A DNA stretch of 64,000 nt from Physcomitrium patens (taxonomy: Eukaryota > Streptophyta > Bryopsida > Funariales > Funariaceae), in NCBI RefSeq assembly GCF_000002425.4, contig NC_037270.1, positions 4,817,304 through 4,881,303 on the forward strand, in the 5' to 3' direction. Position 1 is the first letter of the stretch; every line of letters starts with the position of its first letter. Shown here piece by piece: positions 23,972 to 34,308 of this stretch. The position numbers and the translations under genes are program-made. The notes beneath the pieces are model-generated. The model did no database searches. It was not told the DNA's origin and was given only the letters and a program-made list of their open reading frames with translations.

Positions 23972-24535
23972 GGAATCTTTGGTCTGTAGCTAGTGAAACC
24001 TGGCAGGAAGTAATGCCTGACAGATTTTGGATTACAAACAAACGCTACATAACTCTTAAGACGAGCAGCAGGAGCATGCTGCACAGAAACTGAGGTCATA
24101 TTTTCTGGCTGTTATCCTCGTCAGCTAGAGTTGACCCTTTCTTATTCTTGGTCAGGCGTGTGGATTGAGAACTCTTACTGAGGGTGAAGATTTTGAGGTG
24201 CTCAAGTACCAGAAATTCTAAAGTAGTGTAATTGGTGGCTAATTTCCTAGTCTAAAACTGAAATATGAAAACATCTGATACAGGATCAGTTAGCTCTACG
24301 AACCACTTGAGAATCTGAGTACGTTGTTTTCAAGTTTGAGCTGAACCACGTAGCTCTCCAGCATTTTCACGTAAGCAGCGTCATATGTGGTAGATCCTGC
24401 ATCTTGTTTGACGTCTTGAGTAGGGGGTGGATTTCGTTGGATATTTGTTCGGTCATGCTGCTCGTGTGCAAGCTCTATTATTTCCTGCCTCTCAAAGACT
24501 TGGGGTGTGTTGGAATAGAATTTAAGTGCACCTAT

Positions 24536-27500
24536 TTAGCCACATGTAAGTCTTTCAGCACAGTGCCTCACAAGGCTGCATTGTCTATGGAGGTTTGTAC
24601 TGCACCACTTCACACAACGTTCTTCCCTTTTCATGTTAACAATCTTCATGAGTGACGTATGTCTTGACTGGGTAGGAATGCTACAAACTAAAAAGCACAA
24701 CCGTATTCCATGAAAAGTAAACAAATGACGACGATAAAAATAAATAAATAAATAAATAAATAGCATACTATCTCCCCTATTTGAAAGAAGATTGGGTTAC
24801 CTGTGTGGGTAACCGGAGCATCTGAAACTCCAAGAAATGATCGTTCTTCGTCAGGCACTATCAATTCTGCAATCCTTCGTACTTCAGGAGGTGAATGTTG
24901 TTTTTCTTCTCTGGCTGGCGGATCTGTAACGCCCAAGGATAGATGATTCTTTTCTGGTTTTAACGATGTCGAATTTCTTTGCGAGATTGAAGTGGAGTTC
25001 TGCTTTTCAACTGGAGACGCGCAAAGTTTAGGCCCTTCCTTGATCTGAAGTACAGAAAGTGGAGAATGAGCTTTTTCTTCATTTGCGTTCTGGTGGAGCT
25101 CATCAGGAACCCAATGGTCTGTGGAGGCTATCGTGTCAATATGATGCAGACTTGATCTGTTCTCTTTCCTCATGTGCTTACTAATTTCGCTTTGCACTTT
25201 TATTTCTACATCTTCGTTTAAGCACGAATTGTTCGGTTTTGAAACAGACCGCTCCACACAACAGCTCCCACCTGTCACAATCATAACCAAATTCAACACT
25301 TGCGTTAGTCTGGCGTGGTAGCTATGGAGTGTCTACTGTTTTATTTTGTGTACTTTAGTGGTGACACTTGCCACGGTGATGTATTTTCTCAGCAACCGTC
25401 GTTAAGATCCTAAACATTTTAAGTACTGTTCACAGGGAGACTGCCCTGTCTAATAGGTCTGTAATTGAATTCTCTTGAATAAATATTACACCATGTGGTA
25501 ATGTGAGTGATCCTCTGCTGTCATGTATGTTGAAATCCGTCAGCAACCTGTGCAAGTCATTGTAGTTTCAGTGCAATAGGTTGCATTACACTTCCAAGCT
25601 TCAATTCAACAGAATCCTCGAATCTAATCAATTTGGCACCTCCAGGTTAAATAACAACCAAGCAGAAATCCCTGAAGATGAGTTGCAACCCGTTGCCAGT
25701 CCCTTGTCACACTCTACTCTAAACACTACTACGCACCTGATTCCACATTCCACATTGGGTTTGGTCCCCAATTCTGAGTTTATCATCTGGTCCACATCAC
25801 TTGTCTGTTTGACATTTTTTTCAGCACTTCGATTCGATTCTGGATCTTGGAGACCAGGTCCAGAGTGCGAGGGTTCTGCTGGTCTTTGAAATTTAAGAAG
25901 AACAGTATTGACATTCCCAGCTCCTTGGTCCGGAACCTCACCTTGCTTTGAGCTACGAGAATCGGTAGGTCTTTGTAGTTTACAAAGAACAGTATGGACT
26001 TTTCTAAGCTGAAATTCTGGTGAACATTCTTCTTGACTTGAGAAAGGGGTTCGGCCATGAAAATCATGTGAATCCTCTTGCCTTAATTGCTTCCGTAGCA
26101 GACCCCCTTCAGTTGTGCTCATACCATTGATATCCTCCTGAGGCAATGCTTTAAAAAGGGTATAGATTTCCAGAGAGTCTTCCTCAACATTGTGTATGAT
26201 TTCATTCCGTATACTGTGTTCGAATAATTCTTTTGAAGGCGAATGGTTCATCTCAACGCTGGATCTACGATGGGTTGGACTATCTTCGATTTTCCCCCTT
26301 TCTGTCGGTAACAAATTCGACGATGATATCCTAGTATTTGGGGTCTGCAGCAATTCAGAACATACTTCACGCTGAGGTTCTAACTCGATTTTCCATGACA
26401 GAACTTCGGTTTCTTTTCTGAGGCTTCTGAGCGAAATTGGAAGGAGAGGATAACAATTTCGAAATTTGTGACAATCCTTTGTCAGAGTTGTATCACAAGC
26501 TAAGTCTTTATCCTCCAGTAATAGCTTGGTAATGGACGTTGTTTTAGCTGCACATCAAACATTACTCCACTTTAACAATATAAAACTCTACATTAGGTAA
26601 ACAAACTTTTGTAGCTTCAAAGAGATGCCGACCTTTTCAAGCTAATTTTTTTTTATCGAAGTAATGCGAGTATATGCACAGAGGATGGTACAGGAATCGG
26701 AAGGGTGAAGTACCTGTTGTAGTATCTTTCCCCCCTTTGGGTGAATCAACGGTTTCTAGACACATCCTGCGAGGTGATCATAAAATCTCGTTTCTAAGAG
26801 CATGTGGGTACGTTTTCACTTGGTTCCTACACTACGCTGGTACATACACTCTTTGATCTCATCGAAGCCTATCCACGACTGCTTAACTACGTCATCTACC
26901 CTCTATGCACTCACTGTTGAGTTGAAGGCGTATCAAGGGACAAAATTATAATGAACAATTTAGCAACTACTCAATTTTTTCACATAACATAAGATCAATT
27001 CCCCTTTAGACCATCTTTTGAAGAGAGCAACCTTTTATAATCTACACTTGACTTTGCTATAACCACCTTTTCATAAATAAGAGCCACCTATTTGTAGGAG
27101 CCGTTTACAAATAAAATGTAACACTTGAAACCTTGAGACCATCACAGAGTCAAACTTTTCTTCACCTCAACCCTCTCTCTTAGCTTCAAATCTCAAATTA
27201 TTCGGTCTCCATTCATAATGTACAGCGAGGAGCGGTCCGAACATAATAGTTAGAACAAACGAGTAGATAATGGTAGGATTATTACTTGTTTGCTTGAACT
27301 TCAAAGGGCAGTTTATTGATGTCCTGTTCCTTTCCTGATGTCGATTGTACAGCGCCAAACACTTGTAGAGGAAAATTAATCGACTAGATTGGAAGAGAGA
27401 CAGTATTCGTATCCACAGTACGACAATCCTCATTGTCACGAAAACAGACAATGATGAAGTTCTCGTTTCCGTTGTCGATCGAGGGTAAGAAAACTAGCTT

Positions 27501-30500
27501 TAGGTTCTAGAAGAGTTTTCGGTGCAACAGAACGCTGCGTCTAGCTAGAACGATCTTTTCTTTTCAGCTAAGGACAACGACTGTGATTCTTTGAAAACAA
27601 AGTTTTCGAACTTTAACTATGCGCTGTATTCCTCCGCGAAACAATTTCACTTGCAATAAGAGGACAGTGTAATTTGTGTTCAACATATCACGGAGAAGTT
27701 ACAGATAGGTATCAATAGATAATAAAGTTGTTAAACTTTAAAATCACGGGAACTGTGAGATTAGCGACAACAATAATGCCAGCAAGAAAAGACTCTAAAG
27801 GACGTGGGGATTATCCTAAAGTTGTGTGATGGGCTGTTCTCTTGTAACGTTTCCTACCATCTATGTAGAAAATATGACATGCTTAAGGTATCTTGTGGTT
27901 AGAGGGAAAAGGTACCTTTTATTACATTTACTTCAACGGATGAACAGTCCGAGCTGCAATTACACTATCAAGTGTCAAAAGACTCCCCACAGATACATAA
28001 CGATGCCTTTTCCCAAACTACCTTGACCTCAAGTATGAATATGGTGAAAATATTTGTGTGCTGACCTACAAATATAATGGTATCATTCCAGGAATAACCT
28101 ATTGTGAAAGATGACAAGGTAAAATTCTTCAAAGGCTTGGTTAACAAATACTTCAACGTGTACAAAACGACATGAAAACATCTTATCAGACTCGACCAAG
28201 CCTTCCATATTTTCCATAATAACCTTACGCTGGGAGCAGTTATTAGATTCCCAAATACATCAAGTTGAAAGTGTGCACTTACAAATGATCTGCTGACAAA
28301 TGCTGCTCTATATCCTGTTTTAATCCATCAAGCAAATCCTTTCCGGCTGCGATGTGATACCAGGAGTTATCGTCATTAAGATCATGCATTTGGCCTAAGT
28401 TTTTCCCAGAAATAGCAGGATCAAAGATTTCCTGCACAGTAGCTCCCAACAGTTAATGATTCTGGTATTCCTCCTAGGAAATATCAGAACAATATCCTAC
28501 AATTGCATGAGCCTGCTATGCCTGTGTAATGTGCATGGATACTGACCAATAGAATGCAGAGGCAATAACGCTTCAGCAGGGCGTGATCCAAATTTCGTCC
28601 TTGAGAACATACTGAGACTGCATAATTTATTTCAATACACATCTTACCTGCTGATGCAGAGCGTCCCATGGTACAGAAGACTCGCAATTCCACCGCTCGG
28701 TTATTGTGCAGTTTTTACCAACCAAATCGTCATAACAAACTGGAGATTCACTACCGAAATTGCACTGATTCCTCTTCATTTGGCTTGGTGAGTGGAGATC
28801 CAGAGAGAAAAAAGCTGCTTCAGTTTGCTGCCCCTCAAACTCCAATTCATCCACTGGGAACTGCAAGTTGTCGAACTTCGCGGTTGCAAATTCTTCATCT
28901 TCAAGCTGAGAGGAGGAAATTTCAATCGTGTCAAAAAAATTATCTTTGTTTACATCAGCAATGCCCAGGTTGAACTGTTTTTTCCGGCATGTCAGATATG
29001 GTGGAGAGACCTCATAGCTTCCGGATTGGCATAAGTCTTTGTTTTGTGATCCAACACTGCTCGGAATCTTGGTTAACTTCAAATGATCAAGAAAAGGAAA
29101 CTCTCCCTTGGAATTGGGAGCTGTCAATGCAGCGCTCAACGGAGTGCCGCAATACCAAGTGGTTGGATCCTTATTGGGACACTCCAAGCCTTCCCTTAAA
29201 TCGAATGACTTGCTATCGACTTTGAAAGCTGGCTCATCGTAGCTCAGGTCTGCCAAATATTGACAGTCCTGAGTCATTCTGTGATCACTGATATTGGAAC
29301 CGAAATTCAAACGTTCATTTTCTTGACTGTACTCTTGATACTTCATGGTGTTGAGGAAAGGGTCAGAAAAAATAAACTCTTGCTTCACGGGAAAATCCTC
29401 GATGACGAACTTTTCATTGGAGAAATCAATTTCAGATGGTTCTTGCTTCACTTGTACGTTTATCATGTTGAAAGTAGGATTAGAGAAATCCAAATTGTGG
29501 CACTCGTTGGCTGCCTTGACAGAATTCGGCAAAGAATGTGCCTCGTAAGGGAGATCTGTCGTTTCGTTGTGTGTTAGTTGCCAACGCTCATGCTGCTGTG
29601 AACCACTGGGCTTGTTCTGAAAAGGATGCAAACAACTCACATAATTTCAGTATATTTTCCTAACTGATCCGAACAATGAAAATTTGTTTTTCACTATTCA
29701 AAAAAAGTGTTTGCCTAAAGCTGCCTAATTTTCCACGGACTAACTCACTAATTCAATAAAGCATCCCCCTTTTGAATCTCGTGGATTGTACCAAATTAAT
29801 TGAGGATCTTACCACAAGCTCGTCCTCTTGTTCGAGCACCTTCAATTTCTGAGTTGATAAGAATCTGCTTAAAAGTTCAGAAGTTTCTGGAGCTGAAGAT
29901 TCAAGATGAGACTCGCTGGAGTTCTTCAACTGTAACGATGGAGTGTGAAGTTGTTTTGTGTCAACCAAATACGCATCACTGACTTCACATCAAGGTTTCG
30001 TAAAAATTAGAAGCTTACCACAATCTCATATATATACCAAAATGCGGAATAGAATCTTTGAACTGATATAAGGTAAAGGTCATCTATAATCTAAATTGAT
30101 GATGATGAACACAAATTCGACAAAGCAATTCAACGTTCATTGAAGACTTGAATGATCGAACAGAAAACACACTAAAAAATAAGCATGATCTAATACTCGA
30201 TTGATACTCTGCTAAATATACTTTGACCGTATAACCTGTGAGAAAAATTAAACATCTGCTGTGAATTTTCGACAACTGGATCAAACGCGCTTTCGTCGAT
30301 AGCGTAAAATTCTGCATCCAAAGCCCAGCCATCATAGAATTCAGGAACAGAACACATACGATCTAAAATAAGGGCCTAGAAGGATACGAAGCTTCAAACA
30401 TCTAGCCTAAAGCTCCAATATTTCCACAATGAAAGTCAGATCACCTCTTATTTGCAAGTTGCTAACTAAAATATGTCCTCATAGGGATGCTCGTAATGCT

Positions 30501-32838
30501 CTATTGAAAGCAGGGTAGGTTTACTACAAACTTTTCACTTCACCTTCTTGAGAGAAGACGGCATAATCTTCTGAAGGTGATCTCGTTGTACCACGATTGC
30601 CACCTGGGACATCGTTGCTGATCGTGTCGAAATGCTTCAATCCTGTCAAAACATTAGCATAAAGTGAACAGTCCTGTTCCGAATCCCGCTAATTCTTCGA
30701 GCATAGTTTGGATATGCTTCGATGAAACTCTTCTATAGGATGTTGGCACAGCTGATAATAAAACAAATTTTCATAGAGGATGTTTCGGAATAAGTATGCC
30801 AAGCAGAGCATTAGCTTCGTCCCGGAAGCGACTTGCATTAGATCATAAAGAGACGTAAGACAAGCTTGCAAACCAGCAATGAATGTATGCTGGAGGAAAA
30901 TGTTACAAACAAGCGAAGTCAATCATGCAAAAAGCCTCTGTTTAAGGTAACTTGGATACTTACGAGGAGCAGTTGAACATACTTTCTTCGTCTGCAGGTT
31001 TCCAACGTGAATAGGATTTCTTAAATTAGCAGGCACTGGAATCCCTGTGTTTCGGTTAATATGTTTTTTGACTTTTTGTTGAGCTGTAGCAGCAACTCCT
31101 GTTGTCCATTGAGTGCAATCACTGCAGGAGACAAAATTTATCGATCATAGTTAAATAACTTTTACAGTCAATCATGGAGATGAAATGAGACCTCAATGAA
31201 AAATTTGCCAACGCATTTAGATGTAAGTTGAAAATTCCCTTACGGATTCTGTTTCTTGGAATCTTCGAAGATGCGGCGACTTCTTGTTGTACGCTCTGTA
31301 ACCGCCCAAGTTTTTCCAATCGAACAATCCAAGTCGTTTCAACATTGTGTTAACAGGAGCTATAACAGTTTCTCAATCTCAGAAATTTGCAGTTAGCTGA
31401 AGAATTTCCCTACCACTAGGAGCCATTTAAGCAAAAGACTTCAGCGTGATAAACTTATATTTACAGGTCTAATTATACATAAATGACTGTTATCTGAACA
31501 ATTCTTAATCACTAAATAGACGTTGCCACTTGAATTACAGTTCAACAGATATACCAGACTGCTGAGACGAGATGATTTGGGCATCCTCCTTCAAGGCACC
31601 ATTTGGAAATGCGCTCATGTTCGAAGTTACGACAGCCAAATCTTCAAGATCACACGAGTTTGGTCCTACTGCAGCTGTGATATGCCAACATTCACAATCT
31701 ATATTGGTTCAAAAGGATGCGAGGTATATTACATGATTAAATTCATATGAAATTTAGCCATTACGTGTTAAACCCAGCATTAGGTCACAATCATTTTGAA
31801 AAACATATTGATTGGCACTATGCAGGTTTAGGACGTTTTGTAAACATATTTTCGCAGAGTATTAATCGCATTTAGGACTCTTGTTAAGAAATATCAGACA
31901 CGCCTCCTGGGATGGTATTGAAAATTGTATTGTTCACGTGAGTCTACTGTTTAGCACCGCTTGAGAGAACGATCTACGATTTTTCAAAATAATCTTGATG
32001 CAAAGAAATTAACGACGCAGAGTAGACAGATGCTACACGGCATTAATCATCAATAGAGTGAAGAAGGTAAACCATTAGCAGGATGATCGGGAAAGTTGAC
32101 GTCAGGGTTTTCTGTAGTACAAGCATCAGCTGCAGTGGGATTCAAATTCCGGAGTCCAAGAATATCAAGTGATTCACCCCCGTGTAGATTTTGTTGTATG
32201 TAATCAGCAAGTGTGTGTGGCTTTCTAGATTCTTCCACACTCTCAGTTCTCCTCTGTTTCTCCTTGCGGTGATCGAAAAACTCGCGTTGCCTGTATACCA
32301 ACGCATAAACGCATATACAATTACATTGTTGAAATGCTTGGCTGCTTTCGCTCACCACTGAAAGAGGTGATTAGGTGAACGTCAACCCTCATCACGTACA
32401 AAACTGATGACGCATTATAGAAGAGCATAAAGGAAATTAAAAGCTGTGGACAAGAGTAATATTTTTCAAATGATAAAAGAAAGCTGCTGGAATCAAAACT
32501 TGTGCGTGTTTCAACTCCAAAGTGCGAGACGGAATCGCAACCTCTAGTAACTTCGATGTATGCCGCCAATTAGGATAATAGAGGATGAAACTCCAGAAGG
32601 TTTACCTTTTTAATTTTGAATCTTTTGTCTTTGATGAGGATTCCCAGCAGAGAAGATGCCAAACGAAATCCGTATTAGTGCACACAGGACCAAAATTTAC
32701 ACAGTACTTAAAGTGCAGTATGTAATTTGAGTAGCATAGCAGCCGCAGAACGCCCAATCGATAACATAAAATTGAACTAAGTGGCGAGGTGCTTACTGCT
32801 CCTATTTTGCGTCGCGCACCTCCCATCCATTGAAACAT
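24536..32838 (-). CDS. Large 15-exon gene of unknown function (predicted 1,198 residues)
   Basis: Predicted exons in coding order: 32838-32797, 32628-32606, 32290-32073, 31668-31555, 31295-31244, 31121-30964, 30642-30544, 30362-30236, 29978-29813, 29616-28648, 28431-28283, 26766-26714, 26547-25737, 25264-24801, 24687-24536. All junctions use GT-AG and all phases close. The start MFQWMGGARRKIGA followed by RQREFFDHRKEKQRR resembles a plant family I remember as uncharacterised: a MFQ-x-x-GG-S/A-RRK start, then a basic helix. The rest is Ser/Glu/Asn-rich, low complexity and probably disordered. It includes a 323-residue exon 10 ending in SVPWDALHQQ, a repeated TVLxKxQRP motif in exon 13 and a Cys-rich end (RCVKWCSTNLHRQC). 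Exon 11 also reads to a TAA (28279-28281) lying inside the donor site, which would give 706 residues. The exon 14 acceptor and exon 15 acceptor each have alternatives. No function can be given. Confidence 0.62.
24738..24764. repeat. (TAAA)n microsatellite in the last intron of the unknown gene
   Basis: About six TAAA/AAAT units lie between predicted exons 14 and 15. Confidence 0.9.
26767..28282 (-). other. Intron 11 of the unknown gene (about 1.5 kb)
   Basis: This is much the largest intron of this gene. It contains frames without family resemblance. It starts with the donor GTAAGTG after exon 11 and ends with CTCGCAG before exon 12. Exon 12 begins with G then ATG, so an internal promoter producing a separate downstream gene is also possible. 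Confidence 0.5.
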
Positions 32839-34308
32839 CGCTCTGAACGATATTCAACGTTCCTGAATATATCTATCAGAACTTCAGAAGCTGCAGACCT
32901 CTTCAGCCTCCCATTTCAAAGTATCTGCTATCGAAATACCACGTCGTTGACAATCATCCTTCTGTTTTTCCCATGACAGAGCAAGCACTACTAACTCAAA
33001 AAGTGGCTTCAATCGCATCCACACCAGATGACCGTCGATGGCTACTCTGGTTACTACTTACCCTTCTTACCAAGAACATTCGCGCACTGGCAAATGGAAT
33101 CAAGATTGAAGCACTGCACCGATAGAGGTACAAATGGGGAACTGAAGGATGTTTAGTTTGGAATATCAAATGATCAAGCGCGAAAATGATCTGAGCTGCA
33201 AAAGAAGTAGCCGTTTGGGGCCGTGATAGTGCACCATCACGAAATTGAAAGAAAAGTGCCATTCGAAAATTTGCCTAACGACACGACAAAGCAGGTCTCA
33301 CACCATGTCTATTATTCCAACCGGCGTCCTAACTTCACAACTGATACACACAGCTGCAAAAGACAACGACCTACAAGTCCTCGTTGCGATAGTATCCTTC
33401 ATACTGAAATTGACGCTATGAACCTCTTAGCAGTACAGAATAAAAAAATCCGCGGATACATCAAAGTTACCTTCACAGGGGAAGCTACGAAACCTCACGC
33501 AAACCAGTGCTCTCCATTGATTTTTCCGGCCCTTACATGTCGCATGATCACTTCTACATTGTCATTACTCCAAAGCATTTCTTTAGAATAAACACTCAAT
33601 TCGACAATTGATATCAATATTCACTACTACTCTGCTGGCATCAACGAACCATTACTCAACATAATCGTGAAGACATTAAAATCCAAGTAACAGCACCTAC
33701 TCCGTTACGTCGAGATTACTACAGGGGGCCAAAGTTTCATGAACAGATCCAAAAGTGCAGACAGAGATGTCAACCACGTAGTTGTTCGTTTGCGTTTCAG
33801 TGACTTGGTCGTGAGGCTTGTACAAGGCTTTGCAGTTTATAAATAGATATTAAAATTACATACGAGATTTGAAGATGTTTTTGAATCTAGATTGTAGAAC
33901 CATTTTATCATCAAAACAAAAGTTAATTTAATTTAATAGAATAAAACAAAATTAACAAAGAAGAAGAAGACATGGCTGTTGTACTGCTTAACGAGAACTC
34001 AGTGAGTACTAACCACAAAAGGATTCAAACCCCGACCTACATATCCAAAATCTGGCACGGTGATCCACTGCACTTAATAGATATCAAGAAAATGAATGAC
34101 TTTAATCCCTTCTTACGTGGACTTTCTCCTAAAACTTGAACATGAGACCCTAATAGAAGAGAATTATGCTTTAGTGTCATTGATGCACAGGTAGCTTTAG
34201 AAGAATCTTGTCTTCTCAATTTCGATGACATCCTGGTGTTTTTATAAAGCTTGATTGGAATCCACAGGCATTTGTAGAAAGATCAGGCGACTTTCAACAT
34301 CCGGAAAT
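32839..34308. other. Spacer between carbonic anhydrase and the unknown gene
   Basis: It holds the 3' UTR of the carbonic anhydrase gene and the promoter and 5' UTR of the gene to its left. A 122-codon + strand frame at 33223-33591 shows no domain and is probably chance. The part from 33850 to 33960 is locally AT-rich. Confidence 0.5.

Noticed and set aside
26714..26766. ATG just after an acceptor, as the start of a separate gene (24.5-26.8 kb)
   Set aside because: The phase of exon 11, this exon and the next all agree with one continuous gene, so a single gene was preferred. A separate gene remains possible and is noted.
33223..33591. 122-codon + frame between two - strand genes
   Set aside because: It shows no recognisable motif or splice partner and lies where the 5' UTR or promoter of the unknown gene is expected.
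34025..34045. GGATTCAAACC, like a tRNA B box on the - strand
   Set aside because: No matching A box, acceptor stem or cloverleaf could be built around it.
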